DNA of 64,000 bases from Neisseria mucosa (lineage in GTDB: Bacteria > Pseudomonadota > Gammaproteobacteria > Burkholderiales > Neisseriaceae), in the NCBI GenBank assembly GCA_003028315.1, contig CP028150.1, positions 1,922,001 through 1,986,000 of the forward strand, written 5' to 3'. The position numbers and the translations under genes were made by a program. The notes beneath the pieces were generated by a model. It worked only from the letters and a program-made list of their open reading frames with translations. It had not been told where the DNA came from and did no database searches. Each line of letters opens with the position of its first letter. The first letter of the stretch is position 1. This document shows positions 54,306-63,325 of the stretch, one piece after another.

Positions 54306-55829
54306 TCAGATATTGGTTGCAAACAGGTAAGCACCGATGACGGTAATACCGATATAAACAAAGAACATGATTTTTTGTTTAGTGGTGCTCATGGTTACAC
54401 GCTCAGGCGTAGCTTTTTCGCTATTAAACGCATTCAGGAATGGAATAGCTGCAAAGAAAACTGTGTAAGCCAGAACGAATGCCTTAACGATGTTATTTGG
54501 CAAGACTGCAACTAAATACAGGTTATAAATAATTAAAGCTGCATAAACAAACAGACTGATTAAATATTTAATACCACCAGCTTTTTCAGCCAACCATTTA
54601 GGATTTGTATGCAACGGCATACCGATGAAGAACAAGAAATAGAATGCACTGAATGCACGAGCAAAAGCTGTACGAGTATCATCTGCTACCAATGCACCCA
54701 GAATTCCCAAGCCGATAAAAGATACAACAAACAACGCCAACATTACTTTGAAAGAGTTGTTGCGGTAACGAACAGATTTTACAGGTGACTTATCCAACCA
54801 AGGCAACAAGGCAATCAATACAACTGCTGCACCCATGCCGATTACACCCCATACCTGAGTACCTGCCATCGAAGGAATCGCACGCAAAATAGCGTAGAAC
54901 GGGGTGAAATACCATACCGGCGCAATGTGCGGCGGTGTTTTCAGCGCATTTGCCGCGTCAAAGTTCGGGGCTTCAAGGAAGTAGCCACCGCCTTCGGGAG
55001 CGAAGAACAATACGGAGCAGAAAACAATCAGGAATACGACAACGCCCAAGATGTCTTTGACGGTGTAGTACGGATGGAAAGGAATGCCGTCGAGCGGAAC
55101 GCCGTTTTCATCTTTGAGTTTCTTGATTTCCACGCCGTCAGGGTTGTTTGAACCCACTTCGTGCAGGGCGATGATGTGTGCCACGACCAAACCGAGCAAC
55201 ACCAGCGGTACGGCAATAACGTGCAGTGCGAAGAAGCGGTTCAGGGTAACGTCGGAAACGTTGAAGTCGCCGCGAATCCAAGTGGACAAATCAGGACCGA
55301 TAACAGGGATGGCAGAGAACAGGTTAATAATCACCTGCGCGCCCCAGAAGGACATTTGACCCCAAGGCAACAGGTAGCCCATAAAGGCTTCGGCCATCAA
55401 TGCCAAGAAAATCAGGGAACCGAAAATCCACACCAATTCGCGCGGTTTTTTATACGAACCGTAAATCAGGCCGCGGAACATGTGCAGGTATACGACGATG
55501 AAGAAGAAAGATGCGCCTGTGGAGTGCATATAGCGGATAATCCAGCCACCGGACACGTCGCGCATGATGTACTCTACTGCGGTAAAGGCAGCAGGCAGGT
55601 GATAGGCATTCAGGTTGCCGTCCGGTTTGTAGTTCATGGTCAGGAAGATACCGCTGACGATTTGAATCACGAGGACGAGCAGAGCCAAAGAGCCGAAGTA
55701 GTACCAGAAGTTGAAGTTTTTCGGCGCGTAGTATTGAGCCAAATGCTCATTCCACATTTTAGACAGAGGGAAACGAGCGTCCGTCCAGTCTAACAATGCT
55801 TTTGCTTTGCTATTGGTTTGGTTTGCCAT
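54306..55829 (-). CDS. petB: Ubiquinol-cytochrome c reductase, cytochrome b
   Basis: A 507-residue polytopic subunit that binds two b haems and both quinone sites. Haem-ligating histidines appear in RYMHSTGASFFFIVVYLHMFRG and RFFALHVIAVPLVLLGLVVAHII. The Qo-site motif is PVWY (in APVWYFTPFYAILR), the variant common in beta- and gammaproteobacteria rather than PEWY. The C-terminal third has extra helices, making it longer than the mitochondrial protein (about 380). The DNA of that part (about 54300-54800) looks more AT-rich than its surroundings. Confidence 0.94.
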   Translation of the reverse strand: MANQTNSKAKALLDWTDARFPLSKMWNEHLAQYYAPKNFNFWYYFGSLALLVLVIQIVSGIFLTMNYKPDGNLNAYHLPAAFTAVEYIMRDVSGGWIIRYMHSTGASFFFIVVYLHMFRGLIYGSYKKPRELVWIFGSLIFLALMAEAFMGYLLPWGQMSFWGAQVIINLFSAIPVIGPDLSTWIRGDFNVSDVTLNRFFALHVIAVPLVLLGLVVAHIIALHEVGSNNPDGVEIKKLKDENGVPLDGIPFHPYYTVKDILGVVVFLIVFCSVLFFAPEGGGYFLEAPNFDAANALKTPPHIAPVWYFTPFYAILRAIPSMAGTQVWGVIGMGAAVVLIALLPWLDKSPVKSVRYRNNSFKVMLALFVVSFIGLGILGALVADDTRTAFARAFSAFYFLFFIGMPLHTNPKWLAEKAGGIKYLISLFVYAALIIYNLYLVAVLPNNIVKAFVLAYTVFFAAIPFLNAFNSEKATPERVTMSTTKQKIMFFVYIGITVIGAYLFATNI

Positions 55830-55847
55830 AATTATCGTTCCTTATTT

Positions 55848-56429
55848 TTAGTCTTCGCCTACCAAGACTGTCGTATCGCTCAGATATTTGTAGGGCGGAA
55901 CAACCAGGTTGGTCGGTGCAGGAACACCTTTATATACGCGGCCTGCCATGTCGAATTTCGAACCGTGGCAAGGGCAGAAGAAACCGCCTTTCCAGTCTGC
56001 ACCCAAATCCGCAGGGGCAACGTCGGGACGGTAGGTCGGCGAGCAGCCCAAGTGGGTACAGATACCGATGGCTACAAGGATGTTCGGCTTAATCGAACGG
56101 GTCTCGTTTTTAGCATATTCGGGCTGTTGATCTGCCTTGGAATCGGGATCAGCAACCGCGCCGTTCAAACTTTTCAGGTCTTTGAGCTGCTGTTCGGTAC
56201 GGTTAACCACCCAAATCGGTTTACCTTGCCATTCGGCAGTCAACATTTGTCCGGATTCGATTTTGCTGACATCGATTTCGACGGCAGCACCTGCGGCCTT
56301 GGCTTTTTCCGACGGGAAAAAGCTTGCCACGAAAGGCGTAGCTACGCCCAAAGCCGCCACACCGCCCGCGCCGCACGTAGCCAGCGTCAAAAAGCGGCGG
56401 CGACCGCTATTGATTTCTTGATTATCCAT
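55848..56429 (-). CDS. petA: Rieske iron-sulfur subunit of cytochrome bc1
   Basis: A 193-residue membrane-tethered 2Fe-2S protein. The twin-arginine-type N-terminus (SGRRRFLTLATCGAGGVAALGVATPFVASFF) serves as Tat signal and anchor. The cluster boxes are CTHLGC (about 125) and CPCHGSKFD (about 148), each giving one Cys and one His plus the disulfide Cys. It is first in the petABC operon, 18 bases before petB. It carries electrons from ubiquinol at the periplasmic side to cytochrome c1. Confidence 0.96.
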   Translation of the reverse strand: MDNQEINSGRRRFLTLATCGAGGVAALGVATPFVASFFPSEKAKAAGAAVEIDVSKIESGQMLTAEWQGKPIWVVNRTEQQLKDLKSLNGAVADPDSKADQQPEYAKNETRSIKPNILVAIGICTHLGCSPTYRPDVAPADLGADWKGGFFCPCHGSKFDMAGRVYKGVPAPTNLVVPPYKYLSDTTVLVGED

Positions 56430-56551
56430 TATTCAGTCGTCCTAAAATTTTGGGAATACCGAGCCATTAAACGATGTAATTCTACCTAGTTTGCCGTGAT
56501 ACTCAAAGCATTATTTAAATTAAGGTAAATTTTCATGACGATTATCAAGGC

Positions 56552-57301
56552 TTAAGCGGGATTATCTTCGTCGAAATGACAGACTTCCAACTCAAAATGC
56601 TGTGCCACGGCTTCGCCCAGGGCGCGGATGCCGTAACGTTCCGTCGCATGGTGTCCCGCGCTGACAAACGCAACGCCTGTTTCATTGGCAAGATGAAACT
56701 GCGCCTCCGAGATTTCTCCGGTCAGATAGGCATCAACGCCTTCGTCTATGGTCGTCTGAAAAAATCCCTGCGCACCGCCGGTACACCATGCGATGCGTTT
56801 GATTTCGCGCGACATATCGCCGACGGCTACGGGCTGCCGCCCCAACGCTGCAGCAATGTGTTGCAACCATTCAGCCAAAGTCTGCGGCGTTTTCAGACGA
56901 CCTATATTCAACAGGTTCTGTTCGCCGAACCGCCTTTCGACTTCCCAACCCAACTTATCGGCAAGCTGCGCGTTGTTGCCCAACACTGGGTGTGCATCCA
57001 GCGGCAGGTGGTAGCCCGCCATATTGATTTGGTGTTGCAATAATGTTTCGATGCGCACTTTTTTCCAGCCCGTAATCGTTACCGGCTCGCTTTTCCAAAA
57101 CATCCCGTGGTGCACCAAAAGCATATCCGCGCCTTGCTCCGCAGCAAAATCGACCGCCGCCTTGCTTGCCGTTACCGATGTCGCTATTTTGCCGACTTCC
57201 ACCCTGCCCTCGACCTGCAAACCGTTGGGCGCATAGTCTTTGAACATGCCGACCTGCAACACCTCGTCGCACCACGCCAAAATATCGTTGCGTTTCGCCA
57301 T
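56552..57301 (-). CDS. Nif3-like dinuclear metal-binding protein (YbgI family)
   Basis: A 249-residue Nif3/YbgI protein expected to form a toroidal hexamer with two metal ions per subunit. Metal-ligand segments are MLLVHHGMFWKSEP, LPLDAHPVLGNNAQLADKLGW and the C-terminal ISAGHHATERYG-like stretch (FVSAGHHATERYGIRAL). Biological function is not settled; GTP cyclohydrolase-like roles have been suggested. The start MAKRNDILAWCDEV at 57301 has GGAATG upstream. A short diverged copy of the small repeat follows on its 5' side. Confidence 0.88.
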   Translation of the reverse strand: MAKRNDILAWCDEVLQVGMFKDYAPNGLQVEGRVEVGKIATSVTASKAAVDFAAEQGADMLLVHHGMFWKSEPVTITGWKKVRIETLLQHQINMAGYHLPLDAHPVLGNNAQLADKLGWEVERRFGEQNLLNIGRLKTPQTLAEWLQHIAAALGRQPVAVGDMSREIKRIAWCTGGAQGFFQTTIDEGVDAYLTGEISEAQFHLANETGVAFVSAGHHATERYGIRALGEAVAQHFELEVCHFDEDNPA

Positions 57302-57319
57302 ATCATTCCTTTCAACACA

Positions 57320-57384
57320 TAGCGGATTGAATTTCACAGGACAAGACGAAACAACGCCATCTCCGTTTCAAGTCAATTCACCGC
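57320..57384. repeat. Degenerate MITE-like repeat
   Basis: TAGCGGATTGAATTTCAC and GTTTCAAGTCAATTCACCGC are imperfect inverted ends around AGGACAAGACGAAACAACGCC, resembling the 69-bp short form. It is old and strongly diverged. Confidence 0.5.
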
Positions 57385-57531
57385 ATTCATACAAAATCGG
57401 ACGCACATTCTAACCGCAAACCCTGACGCGCCCAATCCCCATACCGTTCAACATGCGCCCGCATTTACACCCCGGCATGAAATATTTTAATATTGCCTGT
57501 TTCAAGAGGTCGTCTGAAAGCGTAAAAACCA

Positions 57532-58470
57532 ATGGATTCCATCATCGAACTGCGCCATCTCAAAACCCTGCTGGCACTCGAAGAAACCGGCAGCGTATCC
57601 CTTGCCGCCAAGCGCGTGTTCCTGACCCAATCCGCCCTTTCGCACCAAATCCGCGCGCTTGAAAACTATTACGACACCCCCCTGTTTGAGCGCAAATCCA
57701 CGCCCTTGCGTTTTACACCCGCCGGCGAACGCCTGTTGAGGCTCGCACGCGAACTCCTCCCGCAAGTTTCCGCCGCCGAGCGCGACCTCGCCCGCATCAT
57801 CGAAGGCGAAGCAGGCGAATTGCGGCTAGCTGTCGAATGCCACACCTGTTTCGACTGGCTCATGCCCGCGATGGGCGAATTCCGCCCCATGTGGCCGCAA
57901 GTCGAATTGGACATCGTTTCCGGCTTTCAGGCAGACCCCGTCGGACTCCTGCTGCAACATCGCGCCGATCTCGCCATCGTATCCGAAGCCGAAAAACAAA
58001 ACGGCATCAGCTTCCGCCCCCTGTTTGCCTACGAAATGGTCGGCATCTGCGCCCAAGACCACCCGCTTGCCGCCAAAACCGTTTGGGAAGCAGAAGACTT
58101 CATCGGTGAAACCCTCATCACTTATCCCGTTCCCGACGAAATGCTCGACCTGCCCAAAAAAATATTGTTACCCAAAGGCATCAACCCACCGCGCCGCCGC
58201 AGCGAACTGACCATCGCCATCATCCAGCTCGTCGCCAGCAAACGCGGCATCGCCGCCCTGCCCTACTGGACCGTGATGCCCTATCTCGAAAAAGGCTACG
58301 TCGTCCACCGCCAAATCACTGCCAACGGTCTGCAAAGCGAACTCTACGCCGCCACGCGCACCGAAGACGCAGACAAAAGCTATCTCGACAACTTCTGCCA
58401 AATTGTCCGCGAACGCAGCTTCGCCGACCTCCCCGGCTTAAGCGAACTGACAATGCCCGGACAGGATTGA
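57532..58470 (+). CDS. metR: LysR-type regulator MetR
   Basis: A 312-residue LysR-family activator. The N-terminal winged helix-turn-helix reads LKTLLALEETGSVSLAAKRVFLTQSALSHQIRALENYYDTPLFERK (8-53). The effector domain, with ECHTCFDWLMPAMGEFR and FRPLFAYEMVGICAQDHPLA, matches MetR, which senses homocysteine and controls methionine genes. No metE or metH gene is adjacent, so it acts in trans. A DUS precedes the start. Other LysR proteins are the alternative, but the effector-domain match is good. Confidence 0.82.
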   Translation: MDSIIELRHLKTLLALEETGSVSLAAKRVFLTQSALSHQIRALENYYDTPLFERKSTPLRFTPAGERLLRLARELLPQVSAAERDLARIIEGEAGELRLAVECHTCFDWLMPAMGEFRPMWPQVELDIVSGFQADPVGLLLQHRADLAIVSEAEKQNGISFRPLFAYEMVGICAQDHPLAAKTVWEAEDFIGETLITYPVPDEMLDLPKKILLPKGINPPRRRSELTIAIIQLVASKRGIAALPYWTVMPYLEKGYVVHRQITANGLQSELYAATRTEDADKSYLDNFCQIVRERSFADLPGLSELTMPGQD

Positions 58471-58522
58471 TGTTTTCTTGAAACAGGGTGTCAAGGCATT
58501 CACGCACTTCGATTTCAATATC

Positions 58523-58568
58523 AAAAGGTCGTCTGAAAACCCAAATCTCAGGTTTTCAGACGACCTTT
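58523..58568. terminator. Inverted DUS terminator after metR
   Basis: AAAAGGTCGTCTGAAAACC and GGTTTTCAGACGACCTTT form a long stem, about 50 bases past the stop. Confidence 0.8.
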
Positions 58569-58714
58569 GCCCGACAGACACATATTATAGAGTTATAAAG
58601 CAGCCCCATGACCGTTAAACCGCATTAATCCCCACAAACACAGGCTAACCGTTTTCAGACGACCTTTATGTTAGAATAGGTCGTCTGAAACCTAGCAATC
58701 CGCAAGGAAACACT

Positions 58715-59251
58715 ATGCAAACCTTAGACCCCGAGCTGCAACAGCGCGCGGCGCATATCAAGCTGCTGATATTGGATGTGGACGGCGTTTTGACCGACGG
58801 CCGCATCTTTATCCGCGACAACGGCGAAGAAATCAAATCGTTCCACACGCTGGACGGACACGGCTTGAAGATGCTTCAGGCAAGCGGCGTGCAGACTGCG
58901 GTTATCACAGGTCGGGACGCGCCCTCCGTCGGCATCCGCGTCAAACAGTTGGGCATAAATTACTACTTCAAAGGCATTTCGGACAAACGTGCCGCCTATG
59001 AAGAATTGCGTGCGAAAGCGGGCGTAGAAGAAGGCGAGTGCGCCTTTGTCGGCGACGACGTGGTCGATTTGCCGGTGATGGTGCGCTGCGGATTGCCGGT
59101 TGCCGTGCCTGACGCGCATTGGTTTGCGCTGCAACACGCCGCCTATATTACGAAACATGCGGGCGGCGCAGGCGCGGTGCGCGAAGTGTGCGACCTGATT
59201 ATGCGCGCGAAAGGTACGCTGGGCGCGGCTTTGAACGAGTACATCAAATGA
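58715..59251 (+). CDS. kdsC: 3-deoxy-manno-octulosonate-8-phosphatase
   Basis: A 178-residue HAD phosphatase that releases Kdo from Kdo-8-phosphate for LPS. Motif 1 is LDVDGVLTDGRIF (22-34), motif 2 is VITGRDAPSVGIR, and motif 3/4 is FVGDDVVDLPVM. The protein is of the cap-less tetrameric type. The stop overlaps the lptC start by 4 bases (ATGA), so it is coupled to LPS transport genes, a common arrangement in proteobacteria. A DUS pair lies just upstream (58649-58690). Confidence 0.95.
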   Translation: MQTLDPELQQRAAHIKLLILDVDGVLTDGRIFIRDNGEEIKSFHTLDGHGLKMLQASGVQTAVITGRDAPSVGIRVKQLGINYYFKGISDKRAAYEELRAKAGVEEGECAFVGDDVVDLPVMVRCGLPVAVPDAHWFALQHAAYITKHAGGAGAVREVCDLIMRAKGTLGAALNEYIK

Positions 59252-59829
59252 AAGTAAGATGGCGGTACGGAATCGCATTCCCTTTGGTACTGGCGGTCGC
59301 GCTTGGCGGATTGTCGGCATGGTTGGGGCGCATCAGCGAAATCGACATTGAAGAAGTCAAACTCAACCCCAACCAGCCGCAATATACGATGGGCGGCATA
59401 GACGGGCGGCGGTTTGACGAACAAGGTCGTCTGAAAGAACATCTGAGCGCAAGAGGGGCGAAACAATTTCCCGAAAGCACCGACGTACATTTCGAGCTGC
59501 CGCACCTCGTCTTCTTCCAAGAAGGCAGCCGGCTTTACGACGTCGGCAGCGACGAAGCCGTGTACAACACCCAAACCAAACAACTCCTGTTCAAACACAA
59601 CGTCGTCCTGACCAAAGCCGCCGATGCCAAGCGGCAGGCGGGCGTCGTCAAAACCGATCTCCTGCACGTCGACACCGAATCGCAATACGCCCAAACCGAC
59701 ACGCCCGTTACCTTCCAATACGGCGAATCGAGCGGCAACGCCGAAGGTCTGACGTATGACCACAAAAAAGGTTTGTTGAACTTCCCATCCAGAGTGAAAG
59801 CCACGATTTATGATACAAAAAATATGTAA
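59248..59829 (+). CDS. lptC: LPS export periplasmic bridge protein LptC
   Basis: A 193-residue inner-membrane-anchored protein with a single N-terminal segment (YGIAFPLVLAVALGGLSAWLG) and an LptA-like beta-jellyroll. The motifs YTMGGIDGRRFDEQGRLKEHLSARGAKQFPE and YVG-like strand pairs match LptC. It hands LPS from LptBFG to LptA. The start at 59248 overlaps kdsC, and the end overlaps lptA by 20 bases. One DUS is read in frame as EQGRLKE. Confidence 0.93.
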   Translation: MKVRWRYGIAFPLVLAVALGGLSAWLGRISEIDIEEVKLNPNQPQYTMGGIDGRRFDEQGRLKEHLSARGAKQFPESTDVHFELPHLVFFQEGSRLYDVGSDEAVYNTQTKQLLFKHNVVLTKAADAKRQAGVVKTDLLHVDTESQYAQTDTPVTFQYGESSGNAEGLTYDHKKGLLNFPSRVKATIYDTKNM

Positions 59830-60340
59830 GGTATGTGTTTTAACCGCATTTTTCGCCACCGCCCCCGCCTACGCCCTGCAAAGCGACAGCAAGCAGCCGA
59901 TACAGATTGAAGCCGACCAAGGCTCGCTCGACCAAAACAACCAAAGTACCACCTTTACCGGCAACGTCATCATCAAACAAGGCTCGCTCAACATCCGCGC
60001 AGGCAGCGTCAACGTCTCCCGCAACGACAAAGGCGAACAGTTCATGAAAGCCAGCGGCTCGCCCGTCCGCTTCAGCCAGACGCTCGACGACAACAAAGGC
60101 ACGGTTAACGGACAAGCCAACAACGTAACCTACTCCTCCGCCATCAACCTCGTTACCCTGACCGGCAACGCCAAAGTCCAACGCGGCGGCGATGTAGCCG
60201 AAGGCGCAGTCATTACCTACAACACTAAAACCGAAGTCTATACCATCAACGGCAGCTCCAAATCAGGTGCCAAATCCGCCGCCAAATCCGGCAGGGTCAG
60301 CGTCGTCATCCAGCCGTCCAGCACCCAAAAAACCAAATAA
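59810..60340 (+). CDS. lptA: LPS transport periplasmic protein LptA
   Basis: A 176-residue periplasmic protein with a signal peptide (ICKVCVLTAFFATAPAYALQ). The OstA/LptA beta-jellyroll shows QPIQIEADQGSLDQNNQSTTFTGNVIIKQGSLNIRAGSVNVSRND and EGAVITYNTKTEVYTING. It forms the filament across the periplasm to LptDE. A basic, Ser/Lys-rich tail (SSKSGAKSAAKSGRVS) ends it. It starts inside lptC, and lptB follows after 92 bases and a DUS pair. Confidence 0.94.
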   Translation: MIQKICKVCVLTAFFATAPAYALQSDSKQPIQIEADQGSLDQNNQSTTFTGNVIIKQGSLNIRAGSVNVSRNDKGEQFMKASGSPVRFSQTLDDNKGTVNGQANNVTYSSAINLVTLTGNAKVQRGGDVAEGAVITYNTKTEVYTINGSSKSGAKSAAKSGRVSVVIQPSSTQKTK

Positions 60341-60358
60341 CCCGCATCTGACAACACC

Positions 60359-60415
60359 AAAGGTCGTCTGAAAACCAACATAGCAAGCCCCAAAAACACA
60401 TTTTCAGACAACCTC
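60359..60415. repeat. Imperfect inverted DUS between lptA and lptB
   Basis: AAGGTCGTCTGAAAAC and TTTTCAGACAACCT lie 29 bases apart. The right arm has the same G-to-A change as the one at 41613. The long loop makes it a weak terminator, so lptB is probably still co-transcribed. Confidence 0.55.
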
Positions 60416-60432
60416 CGAACCAAGAGTCATTT

Positions 60433-61167
60433 ATGAGCGAAAACACCAGCCGCCTCGTCGTTCAAAACCTGCAAAAAAGTTTCAAAAAACGCCAAGTCGT
60501 CAAAAGCTTCTCCCTCGAAATCGAAAGCGGCGAAGTCATCGGCCTGCTCGGCCCCAACGGTGCAGGCAAAACCACCAGCTTCTACATGATCGTCGGACTC
60601 ATCGCCGCCGACGCAGGCAGCGTTACCCTCGACGGACAAGAACTGCGCCACCTGCCCATACACGAGCGCGCCCGCTTAGGCGTCGGCTACCTGCCCCAAG
60701 AAGCCTCAATTTTCCGCAAAATGACCGTCGAACAAAACATCCGCGCCATTTTAGAAATCAGCACCAAAGACAAAAGCCGCATCGACGGCGAAGTCGAAAA
60801 ACTGCTTGCTGACCTCAACATCGGCCACCTGCGCCACAACCCCGCCCCCTCCCTGTCCGGCGGCGAACGCCGACGCGTCGAAATCGCCCGCGTACTCGCC
60901 ATGCAGCCGCGCTTCATCCTCTTGGACGAACCCTTCGCCGGCGTCGACCCCATCGCCGTCATCGACATCCAAAAAATCATCGACTTCCTCAAATCGCGTG
61001 GCATCGGCGTACTCATTACCGACCACAACGTACGCGAAACCCTCAGTATCTGCGACAGAGCCTACATCATCAGCGACGGCACCGTCCTCGCCTCCGGCAA
61101 GCCGGACGACTTGGTCAACAACGAACAAGTCCGCTCCGTCTATCTCGGCGAAAACTTCAAATACTGA
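60433..61167 (+). CDS. lptB: LPS export ABC transporter ATPase LptB
   Basis: A 244-residue ATPase of the LptB2FG complex. Walker A is GPNGAGKTT (about 37-45), the signature is [16 protein letters not shown], Walker B is [12 protein letters not shown], and the switch is [11 protein letters not shown]. It powers extraction of LPS from the inner membrane. The kdsC-lptC-lptA-lptB order is conserved, with rpoN next, as in E. coli. It is followed by its own terminator at 61188. Confidence 0.96.
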   Translation: MSENTSRLVVQNLQKSFKKRQVVKSFSLEIESGEVIGLLGPNGAGKTTSFYMIVGLIAADAGSVTLDGQELRHLPIHERARLGVGYLPQEASIFRKMTVEQNIRAILEISTKDKSRIDGEVEKLLADLNIGHLRHNPAPSLSGGERRRVEIARVLAMQPRFILLDEPFAGVDPIAVIDIQKIIDFLKSRGIGVLITDHNVRETLSICDRAYIISDGTVLASGKPDDLVNNEQVRSVYLGENFKY

Positions 61168-61187
61168 TTTCAAATACTGACCATGAC

Positions 61188-61217
61188 AAACCGCACAATC
61201 AATTGTGCGGTTTTTTT
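61188..61217 (+). terminator. lptB terminator
   Basis: AAACCGCACAAT and ATTGTGCGGTTT form a 12-bp stem with a 2-base loop, then a run of seven T residues beginning within the stem's last bases. It should separate rpoN from the lpt operon. Confidence 0.88.
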
Positions 61218-61411
61218 AAATGACGAAACCACCCAAAGTAAGTTGACGCATGAAGTGTAAAGTGTTGAAATACACATATCGAATAAAAAACAGCGTTCCC
61301 CAAAACGCCAAACACACCATAAAACCTTTTCAGACGACCTCTTTGCCATCGAACCAAACCCGAGGACAAATGCCGTCCGAAATATAAAAAACAATCAACA
61401 TACATTGCACC

Positions 61412-62764
61412 ATGACCTTACTCGGCCTCAAACTCAGGCAGACCCAACAACTCAATCAACGTCTGCAACAATCCCTGCGCATCCTGCAAATGTCCGGCAT
61501 CGAACTCGAACGCGAGGTCGAAGACTGGTTGCAGGACAATCCCCTGCTCGAACGTCCCGAAACCGACGAATTTGCCGACGCAGAGTTCAATCACGGCACC
61601 ACCATACCGCGCAGCAACCACCTCGGCGGCGACGATGCCGAAGACGCGTGGCTCAACATCGCCAAAGAAGAAGATTTCAACCAATACCTGCACTCCCAAG
61701 TGTGCGAACACCCCCTTTCCGACAAAGAAGCCGCCTACGTCCACATCCTTATCGACTTCCTGGACGACCAAGGCTATTTCACCGACAGCATTCAAGACCT
61801 TATCGACAACACACCCTTGGAATGGATGCTGGACGAAGACGAACTGCAAAACGCCCTCGACCTTTTGCAGACCTTCGACCCGCCCGGCGTTGCCGCCGCC
61901 GACCTGACCGAATCCCTGATGCTCCAACTCATGCGCCTGCCCGCCAGCCCCGCGCGTCAGGCGGCCGCCCACCTCATCCAAAGTTCGCTGCACGATTTGG
62001 GCAAAAACCGCAAACAAAACATCATCCGCTTCCGCAAACTCTTTCCCGAAATCGACAGCGAAACCATAGAAGCCGCACTCGACATCATCGCCACGCTCAA
62101 CCCCTACCCCGCCTACGGTTTCGCCTCCTCCGAACCGACCGCTTACATCCAGCCCGACGTTTGGGTCAAAGAAGGCAAAGACGGCTGGAAAGTCATCGGC
62201 AACGAAGCTGCCTGGCCCAAACTGCAACTCAACCGCGAATACTGTGAACTCATGAAATCCGCAGAAGACGGCGCACCCGAGTGGAAAGAAAAAATCAACG
62301 AAGCCAAGCAGCGCATCGACTCCCTCGAACTGCGCAAAAGCACCGTCATCCGCCTTGCCGAATACATCGTCAAAAATCAGGAAGACTTCTTCATCTTCGG
62401 CGAAATCGGACTCGCGCCCATGCTCATGAAAGACGCAGCCGCCGAATTGGGGCTTGCCGAAAGCACCATTTCGCGCGCCGCCAACCAAAAATATTTGTCT
62501 TGCCCGCGCGGACTATTTGCGTTACGCTATTTCTTCACACAGGCAGTCAATTCCGAAGGCGACAAAGAAGGCCTGAGCCAAGGCGCGATTAAAGCCGTTT
62601 TGGGGCAGATTATCGAAAACGAAGACAGCAGCAAACCCCATTCCGACGAAACCCTTGTCCGCCTCCTCAAACAACAGGGCATAGACATCGCCCGCCGCAC
62701 CGTCGCCAAATACAGGGAATCGCTCGACATCCCGCCGGCACACAAACGCAAACTTACCGAATGA
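61412..62764 (+). CDS. rpoN: RNA polymerase sigma-54 factor
   Basis: A full-length 450-residue sigma-54 (E. coli 477). Region I is Gln/Leu-rich (LKLRQTQQLNQRLQQSLRILQMSGIELEREVEDWLQDNPLLE). The core-binding region follows (about 105-300). The DNA-binding part has a helix-turn-helix (MKDAAAELGLAESTISRAANQKYLSCPRGLFALRYFF) and the RpoN box ARRTVAKYRE at 427-436, 14 residues from the end. Together with PilS/PilR at 1.1-4.3 kb it forms a potentially working circuit. The gonococcal and meningococcal versions are reported to be defective pseudogene-like sequences. Confidence 0.96.
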   Translation: MTLLGLKLRQTQQLNQRLQQSLRILQMSGIELEREVEDWLQDNPLLERPETDEFADAEFNHGTTIPRSNHLGGDDAEDAWLNIAKEEDFNQYLHSQVCEHPLSDKEAAYVHILIDFLDDQGYFTDSIQDLIDNTPLEWMLDEDELQNALDLLQTFDPPGVAAADLTESLMLQLMRLPASPARQAAAHLIQSSLHDLGKNRKQNIIRFRKLFPEIDSETIEAALDIIATLNPYPAYGFASSEPTAYIQPDVWVKEGKDGWKVIGNEAAWPKLQLNREYCELMKSAEDGAPEWKEKINEAKQRIDSLELRKSTVIRLAEYIVKNQEDFFIFGEIGLAPMLMKDAAAELGLAESTISRAANQKYLSCPRGLFALRYFFTQAVNSEGDKEGLSQGAIKAVLGQIIENEDSSKPHSDETLVRLLKQQGIDIARRTVAKYRESLDIPPAHKRKLTE

Positions 62765-62830
62765 CAGTTTTAAACCGCAGTTTTCCCGTTCCGTTTCTGA
62801 CGGACTGAACCCCACCGAAGGAGCTGTATT

Positions 62831-63145
62831 ATGAATCTGAAAATCACCGGTCTGAATTTCGACGTTACCGAGGCCATCAAAAACTACGTTTCCGAAAAAT
62901 TGGAACGCATCAACCGCCACGCAGCCAACGCCATTTCCGTTACCATCACCCTTTCTGTGGAAAAACTCAATCAACAGGCTGAAGCAGACATCCATCTGGC
63001 GGGCAAAGACCTCCACGTCGAGGCCGTTGAACAAGACATGTACGCCGCCATTGATGTTCTGATGGACAAGCTCGACCGTGCAGTGCTGAAACATAAAGAA
63101 AAAAGCGGCGATGTCCGCAACACGGTAAAACCTGCCGCAGAATAG
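62831..63145 (+). CDS. hpf: Ribosome hibernation-promoting factor, short form
   Basis: A 104-residue HPF/YfiA protein that sits in the decoding channel of idle 70S ribosomes. The first strand MNLKITGLNFDVTEAIKNYVSEKLERINRH and the second half HLAGKDLHVEAVEQDMYAAIDVLMDKLDRAVLKHKEK are conserved. It follows rpoN after 66 bases, the usual rpoN-hpf pairing. AAGGAG sits just before the ATG. Only the N-terminal domain is present, so it is of the short type. Confidence 0.94.
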   Translation: MNLKITGLNFDVTEAIKNYVSEKLERINRHAANAISVTITLSVEKLNQQAEADIHLAGKDLHVEAVEQDMYAAIDVLMDKLDRAVLKHKEKSGDVRNTVKPAAE

Positions 63146-63156
63146 TTCACAATCCT

Positions 63157-63193
63157 AAAGGTCGTCTGAAAACCTATTTTCAGACGACCTTTA
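63157..63193. terminator. Inverted DUS terminator after hpf
   Basis: AAAGGTCGTCTGAAAA and TTTTCAGACGACCTTT pair almost without a loop, 11 bases past the stop. Confidence 0.82.
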
Positions 63194-63265
63194 CATTAAA
63201 TTTCCTTTTGCGGTACCAACCCGCACATCACCCAATCTCATCAACTCGCTTCTGAATTTCTTACC

Positions 63266-63325
63266 CATAGTGGATTGAATTTAATAGAACACGGCAAAGC
63301 CGCCCCATTCCATTATAGTGGATTA
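63266..63325. repeat. Truncated MITE-like repeat at the IS630 edge
   Basis: TAGTGGATTGAATTTAAT starts one repeat end, and a second TATAGTGGAT lies 48 bases on. The IS630 copy is inserted into the TA of the second. The rest of the repeat is missing. Confidence 0.6.

Noticed and set aside
54306..54900. Possible foreign origin of the 3' third of petB
   Set aside because: The DNA looks more AT-rich than its surroundings, but the frame and membrane helices continue smoothly. Composition alone is not enough.
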